Source: Desulfovibrio sp. | GTDB lineage: Bacteria; Desulfobacterota; Desulfovibrionia; Desulfovibrionales; Desulfovibrionaceae | Direction: 5' to 3' | DNA length: 8,652 nucleotides | Assembly (NCBI RefSeq): GCF_019424165.1 | Contig: NZ_JAHZAA010000055.1 | Location: 1 to 8,652 of the forward strand | Shown here: piece after piece, positions 1-6,952 of the stretch | Layout: each line of letters begins with the position of its first letter | Position numbering within the stretch: the first letter of the stretch is position 1 | Position numbers and translations under genes: made by a program | Notes under the pieces: model-generated | Told to the model about the DNA's origin: nothing | Database searches by the model: none | What the model saw: the letters and a program-made list of their open reading frames with translations, nothing else

Positions 1-1850
1 GGATTCTGCCTGTCATATTCCTCAATACTATCAATAAAGGCTTCCTCCAGGGTAGGATCTTCCACAGACGTGCAAGCCGCCTTGAGCTCGTCAGGCGTCC
101 CCATGCGTATCATGGCTCCCCGGTAAATAAGGGCGATGCGGTCGCAGTATTCGGCCTCTTCCATAAAGTGCGTAGTCACAAGTACAGCGGCCCCGGCAGC
201 GGTCATGGCTGAAATATGCTTCCAGAAATCGCGCCGGGTACGCGCGTCCACACCGGATGTAGGCTCATCCAGAAACAGCACGGGGGGTTCGTGCAGGGTG
301 GCGCATAAAAGGGCCAGACGCTGCTTTTGGCCCAAGGGGAGATCGCCCGTGCGGCTGTGCAAAAAATCCTGCAATTCCAGCGCGCCGGACAGTACGGGCA
401 AAAGTTCATCGCGCCGCTGACGGCTCAGCCCGTACAGTTCGGCAAAGATCTTGATATTTTCCACAACCGGAATGTCCGGATACAGTGAAAACTTTTGCGC
501 CATGTAGCCCAACCGCGCGCGCGCTTCGCTGCCCGCAGTGAGCAGATCCATACCGGCAACGGAACACTGCCCCAATGTAGGCCGCGAAAGACCGCAAAGC
601 ATGCGGAATGTTGTTGATTTTCCTGCTCCATTGGGGCCGAGCAGACCGAATATTTCACCGGGCAGCACACTGAAGCTGATGTTGTCGGCAGCGGTAAAAT
701 TACCAAATTTTTTGGTGAGGTGGACGGCTTCAATGCTCGGCAGGCCATGGGTTTTTGCGGGCGGCAAAGCATCGCTCGCCCCCGGCGCGCCTGTCGCCCG
801 GGTTTGCGCGCTCTTTTCAAGGCCGTTTTTTTCTGCATCACGGCTGCTTGCCTCACCGGGAATATGGCACTGCGCATACAGCCCGGCATACGGCGAAGGA
901 TCCTGGTTGATACCACCCACAGCGCTCATGTACGCGTCCTCCAGGCGCGGCGGTACGGCTTCGCCCCCCTGCGCCAGAATGCCGCTCCTCAGCTCTTCCG
1001 GGGCATCAGCCGCCAGCACCAGACGAATGCGGCTGCCCTGCACAAGGGCGTCCTCAATGGCTGGCCGCATGGTCCAGCGGGCCAGCTCGCGCTTGTGTGT
1101 TCCGGCAGGAGTCTTGAGCAGAAAAACCCGTCCGGCGGCCCTGCCGGTAAACGCATCCGGTGCGCCGGAATAAAGAACGCGCCCCTTGTCCAGCACCACC
1201 ACCTGTGCGCACCGTTCAGCCTCGTCCAGATATGCCGTTGCCCATATGACGCTCATGCCGTCACGGCTCAACTCCTGCACCATGCGCCACAGCTCGCGCC
1301 GGGACTGCGGGTCTACCCCCACTCCCGGCTCATCCAGAAGCAGCAGGCGGGGCGATCCGAGCAGAGCACAGGCAATGCCAAGCTTTTGCTTCATGCCGCC
1401 GGAAAGACGCCCGGCCAGCCTTTCTGTAAAAGGTGCAAGCGAGGTAAAGCGCAAGAGCCGGTCAAAAAGCTCTTCACGAGCTTTGCCTTCAAGACCGCGC
1501 AAGCTGGCATGCAGACGCAGATTACCCATCACGCTGATATCTTCGTACAGCCCAAAACGTTGCGGCATATAACCAATGCTGTTGGCGCTCTCGCTGACAA
1601 GCTTTTGCGGTGACCGGCCGAAAATCAGCACTTCTCCCCGTGAAGGGAGCATCAATCCGGCCAGAATACGCATAAGCGTGGTCTTTCCGGCAGCATCCGG
1701 CCCCACAAGCCCTGTGATACATCCGGCAGGAACCGTGGTGGAAATACCGTCCAGTGCCGTAACAGCCCTGCGCCCTTTGCCGAAGGTCATGCCCAACCCG
1801 TTCAACTGTACGGCTGTTCCGCCGGAATTCGCGTCTACAGCGCTGCTCAT
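1..1850 (-). CDS. ybhF: YbhF-like tandem ABC transporter ATPase, 3' end cut by window edge
   Basis: This is the cytoplasmic ATPase of an ABC-2 type efflux pump, with two nucleotide-binding domains fused in one chain; 616 residues are visible and the frame is still open at the left edge. NBD1 (about 14-235) has Walker A GPDAAGKT at 50-57, Q97, signature LSGGMKQ from 149 and Walker B LLLLDEP at 169-175. NBD2 (about 373-605) has Walker A GPNGAGKS at 405-412, Q452, signature LPLGQ from 504, Walker B VLFLDEP at 524-530 and switch His561. NBD1 has Ala206 where the switch histidine is expected (ATAYLDEAE). A polar, Ala/Pro-rich linker of about 60 residues separates the halves. The ATG at 1850 overlaps the stop of the upstream membrane-fusion gene (ATGA), so the two are translationally coupled. 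E. coli YbhF has the same tandem layout, and its operon continues with the permeases YbhS and YbhR. The domain after NBD2 is nearly finished at the edge, so few residues are probably missing. The family is certain and the exported substrate is unknown. Confidence 0.93.
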   Translation of the reverse strand, partial: MSSAVDANSGGTAVQLNGLGMTFGKGRRAVTALDGISTTVPAGCITGLVGPDAAGKTTLMRILAGLMLPSRGEVLIFGRSPQKLVSESANSIGYMPQRFGLYEDISVMGNLRLHASLRGLEGKAREELFDRLLRFTSLAPFTERLAGRLSGGMKQKLGIACALLGSPRLLLLDEPGVGVDPQSRRELWRMVQELSRDGMSVIWATAYLDEAERCAQVVVLDKGRVLYSGAPDAFTGRAAGRVFLLKTPAGTHKRELARWTMRPAIEDALVQGSRIRLVLAADAPEELRSGILAQGGEAVPPRLEDAYMSAVGGINQDPSPYAGLYAQCHIPGEASSRDAEKNGLEKSAQTRATGAPGASDALPPAKTHGLPSIEAVHLTKKFGNFTAADNISFSVLPGEIFGLLGPNGAGKSTTFRMLCGLSRPTLGQCSVAGMDLLTAGSEARARLGYMAQKFSLYPDIPVVENIKIFAELYGLSRQRRDELLPVLSGALELQDFLHSRTGDLPLGQKQRLALLCATLHEPPVLFLDEPTSGVDARTRRDFWKHISAMTAAGAAVLVTTHFMEEAEYCDRIALIYRGAMIRMGTPDELKAACTSVEDPTLEEAFIDSIEEYDRQN

Positions 1851-2845
1851 GGCGCTTCAGCACCGTCCACAAGAATAGTTACAGGCATGCCCTGACGCAT
1901 GACATTTTCCGGGTCCTCAGCCTGTACCCGCAAGCGGTAAACCAGAGACGTGCGCACCTGCCTGGTTTCAACGGTTTTCGGGGTAAATTCCGCCGTTGGC
2001 GAAATAAAACCAACGGTTCCCGGAAAACTCTTTCCCGGGGCGGCGTCCACAAGAACGCGCACAGGCATGCCCGGCTTGATGCGGCCAAGATCCGGCTCGT
2101 CCACATAGGCTCGCAGCCAGACCGGATCCGTAAGGGTAAGGGTATAGACCGTCTGTCCGGACTGGACGATGGCCCCGGCCTCACGGGCGCGGGTGAGCAC
2201 CACACCCTTTTGCGGGGCAACCAGTACGGCATCGTGCAACTGTATTTCTGCACGCTTGAGTGCTGCCGCCGCCGCATCAACAGAAGCGCGCTGCGCAAGA
2301 ACATCTTCTTCCCTGTAGCCGGAAAGGAGCATATCAAGCTGATCCTGGGCGGAACGCAGCTTTGCGGATGCTTCACGGGATTGCGCCCGGGCATTGTCCA
2401 GCTCTTTTTGTGAAATGGCATTGGAAGAACGCATGGCAACAACACGGCGCAGATTGATGGCGGCATTTTCTGCCAGGGCCGTGGCCGCGCTTACCGAAGC
2501 CCGGGCCTGGGCTATTTCTTCCACACGATAACCACGCTCAAGACGCATAAGAGCGGCCCTTTGGCCCTCCAGATACGCGGCGGCCTCGTCCCGTTGTTGC
2601 GTGAGCAGGTCGGCATCCAGACGCGCAAGGGCCTGCCCGTGAACCACAGCGGCTCCCTCGTCCACCAGCACTTCTGCAATGCGCCCGCCAACCCGGAAGG
2701 ACAGGTCGACCTGACGGATATCCACATTGCCATAGAGTGTGAGCGTGGCGTTATTCCGGCCGCTCAGCCAGAGCCAGATAAAAAAGGTTGCCAGCAGTAC
2801 GACCGCCACGGCGGCCGTACCCACAACCTTACGAGAGATTTGCAT
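1847..2845 (-). CDS. ybhG: YbhG-like HlyD-family membrane-fusion (periplasmic adaptor) protein
   Basis: This is the periplasmic adaptor subunit of a tripartite-type ABC efflux system, anchored in the inner membrane, which would link the pump to the outer membrane. The protein has 332 residues, which from memory is also the length of E. coli YbhG. It has an N-terminal membrane anchor (about 7-27), then the lipoyl/barrel entry LTLYGNVDIRQVDLSFRVGG at 35-54. A long Ala/Gln/Arg-rich alpha-helical hairpin follows (about 75-200), and then a beta-barrel region with SPTAEFTPKTVET at 282-294 and RQGMPVTILVDG near the C-terminus. These blocks match my memory of E. coli YbhG closely. I chose the ATG at 2845 because AGGGGGA lies just upstream; a TTG 16 codons earlier (2893) is also in frame but has no comparable site. 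The stop overlaps the ATPase start by 4 bases, marking an operon. Which compounds it exports cannot be read from the sequence. Confidence 0.93.
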   Translation of the reverse strand: MQISRKVVGTAAVAVVLLATFFIWLWLSGRNNATLTLYGNVDIRQVDLSFRVGGRIAEVLVDEGAAVVHGQALARLDADLLTQQRDEAAAYLEGQRAALMRLERGYRVEEIAQARASVSAATALAENAAINLRRVVAMRSSNAISQKELDNARAQSREASAKLRSAQDQLDMLLSGYREEDVLAQRASVDAAAAALKRAEIQLHDAVLVAPQKGVVLTRAREAGAIVQSGQTVYTLTLTDPVWLRAYVDEPDLGRIKPGMPVRVLVDAAPGKSFPGTVGFISPTAEFTPKTVETRQVRTSLVYRLRVQAEDPENVMRQGMPVTILVDGAEAP

Positions 2846-2979
2846 GGGTCCCCCTGATGCATCAAGCGCCTGACCTGAACCGGATATCAGCAAACTGTGC
2901 GGGCAAGAGGTGGCACAAGGTTTGCCGTCTGTCGGGCTTTACGTTTGCGCCGCAGCAGTTTGATGGCGGGCGCGCATAA

Positions 2980-3008
2980 AGCATAGCCAGAGCTGTACTC
3001 CTTGTCCA
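2980..3008 (-). promoter_or_regulatory. Possible sigma-70 promoter of the ybhGF operon
   Basis: On the minus strand TGGACA (3008-3003; 5 of 6 to consensus) is followed after 17 bases by TATGCT (2985-2980; 4 of 6). It would give a leader of roughly 125-130 bases before the ybhG ATG. The inverted repeat CTTGT-CC-ACAAG (3001-3012) overlaps the -35 and could be an operator. This is a motif match only. Confidence 0.45.
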
Positions 3009-3139
3009 CAAGGCTGCCGTGGACGGCGTGGCGCACGCCGCAGGCATGACGCGGGGTATCATCCCCAACCGGGCTGTCCGGCACGCGCCCAGCAACAGCC
3101 AGACTGCCGGTGCCAGCCGGGCCGGGTCCCCAAAAGGAA

Positions 3140-3160
3140 CCCCCCGGAATTTCCGGGGGG
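3140..3160 (-). terminator. Probable rho-independent terminator of katA
   Basis: A perfect 21-base inverted repeat: CCCCCCGGAA, a central T, then TTCCGGGGGG. It lies about 107 bases past the katA stop. On the minus strand the stem is followed by TTCCTTTTGG, a broken rather than pure T-tract. The plus strand has no gene ending here, so it most likely ends the katA transcript and insulates ybhG. The hairpin is clear; its efficiency as a terminator is uncertain. Confidence 0.6.
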
Positions 3161-3267
3161 TATAGGTGGCGCATGCCGACAGGAGAACTGCCGAACGAAA
3201 AGCGTCAGAAGAAAACCTGGGTCAGACCGCCAGGCCGCAGGTCAGTAAAACCTGGCAGCCAGATCCG

Positions 3268-4725
3268 CTATATTTCTGCGAGGTCAATGCCGCAGGCCCT
3301 GGCCACTCCAGCGCCGTAGGCCGGATCGGCCTTGGCGCAGTTGCGGATGTGCCGCAGCTTTATCTCCTTGGGGGCATCGCCAAGGTTGCGGGCCGTATTG
3401 CCAAACAGGGCCTCCTGCTGTTCCGGCGTCATCAGACGGAACAGTTTGCCCGGCTGCTCGAAGTAGTCCGCATCATCGCAAGGATAGGACCAGTGATCGG
3501 CGTCGCCGTTGATTTTCAGGGGCGGTTCCGCGGCTTCAGGCTGTTCCTGCCAAGCTCCGTAACTGTTGGGCTCATAGTTGGTATGGCCGCCATAGTTGCC
3601 GTCCACGCGCATCTGGCCATCGCGGTGATAGCTGTGGAAGGGGCAGCGCGCCGTATTCACGGGGATAAGGTGGTGATTCACGCCCAGGCGGTAGCGCTGT
3701 GCGTCGCCGTAGGAGAACAGGCGGCCCTGAAGCATCTTGTCCGGCGAAAAACCGATACCGGGTACGATATTGGCGGGGTTGAACGCAGCCTGCTCCACCT
3801 CTGCAAAGTAGTTTTCAGGATTGCGGTTCAGTTCCAGCACGCCCACTTCGTACATGGGCACGTCTTTGTGATACCAGACCTTGGTGAGGTCAAAGGGATG
3901 GTAAGGCAGCTTTTCAGCGTCAGTTTCGGGCATGACCTGCACAAAAAGCTTCCAGCGGGGAAAATCGCCTTTTTCAATATGCTCAAACAGATCACGCTGA
4001 TGGCTGTCGCGGTCGCGGCCCACAAGCTCCTGAGCCTCGGCGTCGGTAAGATTTTTGATTCCCTGCTGGGTTTTAAAATGAAACTTGACCCAGAAGCGTT
4101 CATTGTTCGCATTGAGAAAGCTGAAAGTATGGCTGCCGAAGCCGTGCATGTGGCGATACGAAGCCGGGATACCGCGATCGCTCATGACCACGGTGACCTG
4201 ATGCAAGGCTTCGGGCAAGAGCGACCAGAAGTCCCAGTTGTCCTGGGCGCTGTGCATGTTGGTGCGCGGATTGCGTTTGACCACATGGTTGAGGTCGGGA
4301 AATTTTAAAGGGTCCCGCAAGAAAAAAACGGGGGTGTTGTTGCCCACAAGGTCAAAGTTGCCTTCATCTGTATAAAATTTGATAGCAAAACCACGGATGT
4401 CACGCTCGGCGTCGGCTGCGCCGCGCTCACCCGCCACTGTGGAAAAGCGCATAAAAAGATCTGTTTTTTTGCCTATCTGAGAAAAAAGGGAAGCTTTGGT
4501 AAAGCGGGTGATGTCATGCGTGACAGTAAAGGTGCCGTAAGCGCCCGACCCTTTGGCGTGCATGCGCCGCTCCGGGATAACTTCACGGTCGAAATGGGCC
4601 AGTTTTTCAAGAAACCATACGTCCTGCAACAACATGGGGCCACGCGGGCCGGCAGTAAGTACCCTGTTGTTGTCAGCCACCGGCGCACCGGCATTATTGG
4701 TGAGTTTGTTCTGGTCGTTCGACAT
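3268..4725 (-). CDS. katA: Monofunctional haem catalase
   Basis: Cytoplasmic enzyme that converts hydrogen peroxide to water and oxygen. The 485-residue length fits the small-subunit, clade-3-type catalases (about 480-500). The distal catalytic His56 lies in RRMHAKGSGAYGTF. Asn129 lies in LVGNNTPVFF, exactly 73 residues later as in Proteus mirabilis catalase (His54/Asn127). The proximal haem ligand Tyr339 lies in RLFSYGDAQRYRLG, with Arg335 four residues before. The substrate-channel and core blocks FSTVAGERGAADAERDIRG and NFDLVGNNTP are intact, so the enzyme should be active. The ATG at 4725 has AAGGAGA about 8 bases upstream. A Fur/PerR-like palindrome covers the likely promoter (4826-4850), suggesting peroxide-responsive repression. 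It appears to be transcribed alone, though no clear terminator separates it from the SPOR gene upstream, so some read-through is possible. I see no frameshift or missing key residue. Confidence 0.98.
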   Translation of the reverse strand: MSNDQNKLTNNAGAPVADNNRVLTAGPRGPMLLQDVWFLEKLAHFDREVIPERRMHAKGSGAYGTFTVTHDITRFTKASLFSQIGKKTDLFMRFSTVAGERGAADAERDIRGFAIKFYTDEGNFDLVGNNTPVFFLRDPLKFPDLNHVVKRNPRTNMHSAQDNWDFWSLLPEALHQVTVVMSDRGIPASYRHMHGFGSHTFSFLNANNERFWVKFHFKTQQGIKNLTDAEAQELVGRDRDSHQRDLFEHIEKGDFPRWKLFVQVMPETDAEKLPYHPFDLTKVWYHKDVPMYEVGVLELNRNPENYFAEVEQAAFNPANIVPGIGFSPDKMLQGRLFSYGDAQRYRLGVNHHLIPVNTARCPFHSYHRDGQMRVDGNYGGHTNYEPNSYGAWQEQPEAAEPPLKINGDADHWSYPCDDADYFEQPGKLFRLMTPEQQEALFGNTARNLGDAPKEIKLRHIRNCAKADPAYGAGVARACGIDLAEI

Positions 4726-4825
4726 AGTGGTCGTCTCCTTGGTTTGTCTGTGCAGTCCAGGCAGAATCGCGGCCCCGGACTCAGTGACCGCCTCTTGCTG
4801 GAAGATGACATGGATAGGCCAGTTT

Positions 4826-4850
4826 GTAAATAGTAATTATTACCATTTAC
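4826..4850. promoter_or_regulatory. Fur/PerR-type operator upstream of katA
   Basis: A 25-bp palindrome with 12-base arms around one central base: GTAAATAGTAAT / T / ATTACCATTTAC on the plus strand, with a single mismatched pair. Read on the minus strand, the core TGGTAATAATTACTA agrees with the 7-1-7 Fur-family consensus TGATAATNATTATCA at 12 of 14 defined positions. It sits about 100-125 bases upstream of the katA ATG, over the probable -10 and spacer, where a repressor would block transcription. Known PerR regulons include catalases, so PerR is the likeliest regulator, but Fur or another family member is possible. Confidence 0.75.
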
Positions 4851-4856
4851 GAACAA
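4827..4856 (-). promoter_or_regulatory. Possible katA promoter under the palindrome
   Basis: On the minus strand TTGTTC (4856-4851) and TATTTA (4832-4827) are separated by 18 bases, with the palindrome filling the spacer and -10. The region upstream (4857-4900) is strongly A/T-rich on the coding strand and could act as an UP element. The AT content allows other -10 choices, such as TACTAT or TAATAA, so the exact hexamers are uncertain. Confidence 0.4.
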
Positions 4857-4896
4857 CCGGATATCTCCTTTTTTATGTTTTTATTCCAATTTAATA

Positions 4897-5622
4897 TTAG
4901 TGAGTTACCGCTGTCTTGCTACGCAGGAGAGGTTTACCGAGGTTCAGGCTTTCACAGGCCTGCACCACTTCTTCAGCTCTGGCATCGTTCCCCCGCAGCA
5001 TCACAAAAACAACAAGCAGCTTGCCCGACCTTTGCATGCGCGTTCTCAGGCCACGGCCTTCAAGACGCTGCCGCAGGCTGTCCACACTTTCCTCGTCCTT
5101 GAAAGCTCCGACCTGAAATACATAGTCGAATGTGTTGCTTACAGGTTGCAGACTGTTCAGCACCACAGGCTGGTCGGTCTGTGCCGTCTGTGCGGCCTGT
5201 CCTGCGGATGGGGGAGGCGCAGGCACGGCGTTTTGCATGTTTTTGGGGCCGGTCTGTTGCCCCTGCGCCGGAGCCGCCATTTCACCGGGCTTAAGGCCTT
5301 CGGCCATGCCCGGAGGCAAGCTTTCGCCCCGCAGCACCCTGGCAAATTTCAGTTCTTCAGGAGCCAAAATCTGTTGTTGCGGCACGTCTTCTGCCTGCGC
5401 TTCGCTTTCAACAGCCCCGCTCTGTGTACGGTTCATGGCCGTCTGCTGCGCCCCGTGGCTTCGCCAGTAGGCCCGGCCACTCATGACGCCCCCCACATAG
5501 GCAAGTGCAATGGCCGCTACCACCAGAAAACACGCCGCCAGCAAAGAAGACGGCCGCAGGCACAGGCATTTTGAAGGTTCTTCCTGGCCTGACGGTGACT
5601 TGCTACGAAACACTGAAGGCAT
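4897..5622 (-). CDS. Membrane-anchored SPOR-domain protein
   Basis: A 241-residue single-pass inner-membrane protein: short cytoplasmic N-terminus, one transmembrane helix (about 26-47), a Gln/Pro/Ala-rich low-complexity linker (about 58-160) and a C-terminal SPOR domain (about 165-237). The SPOR signature is FDYVFQVGAFKDEESVDSL followed by LEGRGLRTRM and a second, more divergent repeat ending LNLGKPLLR. SPOR domains bind denuded peptidoglycan glycans and often act at the division septum; this role is inferred from the family. I chose the ATG at 5622 because AAAGGG precedes it and a promoter lies upstream at 5694-5722. The frame stays open to 5925, but that extension would run through this promoter and shows no protein-like features. 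The TAA stop is 171 bases before the katA start, with no clear terminator between. It is not recognisable as FtsN, DedD or another named member. Confidence 0.88.
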   Translation of the reverse strand: MPSVFRSKSPSGQEEPSKCLCLRPSSLLAACFLVVAAIALAYVGGVMSGRAYWRSHGAQQTAMNRTQSGAVESEAQAEDVPQQQILAPEELKFARVLRGESLPPGMAEGLKPGEMAAPAQGQQTGPKNMQNAVPAPPPSAGQAAQTAQTDQPVVLNSLQPVSNTFDYVFQVGAFKDEESVDSLRQRLEGRGLRTRMQRSGKLLVVFVMLRGNDARAEEVVQACESLNLGKPLLRSKTAVTH

Positions 5623-5693
5623 GTTTTTCCCTTTCTGTATTGAGAGTTGCGCGGGTTCTTCAGGCAGATGCCAGACAGAAGCGCACATACCGC

Positions 5694-5722
5694 AACATAG
5701 CAGGCGCGCCCCTGTGCGTAAA
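5694..5722 (-). promoter_or_regulatory. Sigma-70 type promoter of the SPOR gene
   Basis: On the minus strand TTTACG (5722-5717) is followed after 17 bases by TATGTT (5699-5694). TGC directly before the -10 makes it an extended -10 promoter. It would give a leader of about 65 bases ending in the AAAGGG site before the ATG at 5622. Confidence 0.55.
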
Positions 5723-5847
5723 GAGCACCCGTAATCGCCGTTGGCCCGGAGCTGCCGGCTGACGCGCTTCATGTCGCACACGGCAACAATCCGGCCAGCA
5801 GCCCCCGGATGCCCCAAAATACGCTTTACATGCCCTCTGCTGGCGAC

Positions 5848-5877
5848 TTGCGGGCCGCCCCCGCGCTCTGCTATAAT
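5848..5877 (+). promoter_or_regulatory. Extended -10 promoter of the secreted-protein gene
   Basis: A perfect TATAAT (5872-5877) is preceded by TGC, giving the extended -10 motif TGCTATAAT. The -35 is weak: TTGCGG at 5848-5853 with an 18-base spacer. Transcription would start near 5884, about 40 bases before the chosen ATG at 5924. Confidence 0.7.
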
Positions 5878-5923
5878 ACGCCTAGCGTAGATGACGCCGG
5901 GTACAGACATTGGGAGTGTATGC

Positions 5924-6907
5924 ATGACCTTCAGTAATTATTCGCAGCGAAGCCTGCTCTGTTTTCTCGCCTGTTTTATTTTTCTTCTGTGGGCGGGGCA
6001 CAGCATGGCAGCAGGCCCTCAACTTCTTGCTATTGTCAATAAAACAGATGAAGACCTGCTCAACATCAGCTTGCAGCGCAAAGGCGTTACGCAGTTTGCC
6101 CGACTGGACATGGTCCCCGGCGGCAGCGATGAAATAGAAAATCCCGGCGGAACGGCAGACCTGCGCCTGGATACAGGGCTGGCCCTCTGGACTTTCAGCG
6201 CTGTACCCGTAGGACAGGCCGCCAGCCTTGCCTTCGGCCCCCGGCCCGACCAAATGAGCCTGACGACACTCAAAGGCGGCAGCCGCCAGTTCAGCGCCCG
6301 GATGCAAAGCCTTTTGCCCGATGAAAACAGCGGACCGGTCTGCCTGCTTGACCAGTTTCGCCCCGGCATGAGCATGAAGGATGTGTGCGCCCTGCTGGAC
6401 AAAAACCCGCCCTATGACGACAACGACGCCGTGCTCACCAGCCTTGGCTTTGCCGGCATGGTCTGGGCCGCGCGCCTTTTGCCCGGCCAGGCGGAAAACG
6501 GCGCGGCTGGTGCGGCGCGGTCCGGCAACCCCGACCGCCTCGAACATATGGAACTGCGCCGTAAGCTTGACGCCGCCACTCTGAACAAGCTGCTTGAAAC
6601 GCTCTATGCGCAGGGCTACGCCCCCTGGCAGGCCGAGTTGCCGGGACTGGATATGGACTTTGTGGAGCTGCCCAGAACAGACGCCGCGCAACACCGGCAA
6701 ATGCTCCGGCAGGTACTGGACTATTTTCTGGCGGCAGACCAGGGCGAGGCCACCATCATGCTTGCTCCGGCAGCCATGCTGCCGAACCTGGCCGATGCCG
6801 ACACCCCCCGGCAGGACGTACAGCTTTTTACCCTGACCCTGCGCCCTGCATCAAAAAATCTTGTTGTGGATGTGGCCGCCTATCAGTCTGGCGAAGGCGG
6901 CCGTTGA
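5924..6907 (+). CDS. Secreted/periplasmic protein of unknown function
   Basis: I do not recognise this 327-residue protein. The start at 5924 is chosen because GGGAG lies 7 bases upstream and the result is a classical signal peptide: polar N-terminus with one Arg, hydrophobic core SLLCFLACFIFLLWAG (10-25), then HSMAAG with signal peptidase I cleavage after Ala29 or Ala30. An in-frame ATG at 5891 would add 11 residues and has no clear ribosome-binding site. The mature part (about 297 residues) has no further membrane helix. It has only two cysteines, Cys140 and Cys155, which could form one disulfide. The stretch FRPGMSMKDVCALLDKNPPY (145-164) faintly resembles the GMs-x-x-eV-x-x-lLGkP block of SmpA/BamE-like folds, but this is too weak for a call. 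The C-terminal part (about 220-320) is predicted mixed alpha/beta and includes a helical stretch HRQMLRQVLDYFLAADQ. The gene is transcribed alone from its own strong promoter and ends at a strong terminator. It is divergent from the SPOR gene, a loose hint of an envelope role. Confidence 0.85.
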   Translation: MTFSNYSQRSLLCFLACFIFLLWAGHSMAAGPQLLAIVNKTDEDLLNISLQRKGVTQFARLDMVPGGSDEIENPGGTADLRLDTGLALWTFSAVPVGQAASLAFGPRPDQMSLTTLKGGSRQFSARMQSLLPDENSGPVCLLDQFRPGMSMKDVCALLDKNPPYDDNDAVLTSLGFAGMVWAARLLPGQAENGAAGAARSGNPDRLEHMELRRKLDAATLNKLLETLYAQGYAPWQAELPGLDMDFVELPRTDAAQHRQMLRQVLDYFLAADQGEATIMLAPAAMLPNLADADTPRQDVQLFTLTLRPASKNLVVDVAAYQSGEGGR

Positions 6908-6952
6908 GTAGGTCCCAGGCCTGACGCTCCCTGCTTCTTCCCCGCTTTTGGA

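Larger units (their letters stand above)
2846..3267. other. Non-coding gap between katA and ybhG
   Basis: No convincing gene lies in these 422 bases. Short open frames exist on both strands, but they lack ribosome-binding sites and recognisable protein features. The stretch holds the probable katA terminator (3140-3160), a possible ybhG promoter (2980-3008) with a small inverted repeat CTTGT-CC-ACAAG at 3001-3012 on its -35, and a second small inverted repeat GGCGTG-GCG-CACGCC at 3025-3039. No regulator gene of the TetR type, such as E. coli carries beside ybhG, is present here. Confidence 0.7.
5623..5923. other. Divergent promoter region between the SPOR gene and the secreted-protein gene
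   Basis: About 300 bases without a supportable gene. It carries two back-to-back promoter candidates, minus strand at 5694-5722 and plus strand at 5848-5877. I see no clear operator palindrome between them. Confidence 0.65.

Noticed and set aside
720..1613. 297-codon open frame on the plus strand
   Set aside because: Antisense to the YbhF-like ATPase, which shows both sets of ABC motifs in its own frame.
2862..3174. Two short minus-strand frames between katA and ybhG
   Set aside because: No ribosome-binding site and no recognisable features; one runs through the katA terminator hairpin.
3166..4308. 380-codon open frame on the plus strand
   Set aside because: It lies antisense to katA, whose catalytic residues prove the minus-strand frame; long antisense frames are expected from GC-rich codon use.
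4473..4856. TTG-started 127-codon minus-strand frame with a good AAGGAG site, overlapping the katA start
   Set aside because: Its TTG lies in the putative katA -35, so the katA transcript would not include it, and the product is low-complexity shadow sequence out of frame with katA.
5623..5925. N-terminal extension of the SPOR protein by up to 101 codons
   Set aside because: It would run through the gene's own promoter and into the divergent gene's leader, and it has no ribosome-binding site or protein-like pattern.
5882..6700. 272-codon open frame on the minus strand
   Set aside because: Antisense to the secreted-protein gene, which has a promoter, ribosome-binding site, signal peptide and terminator.
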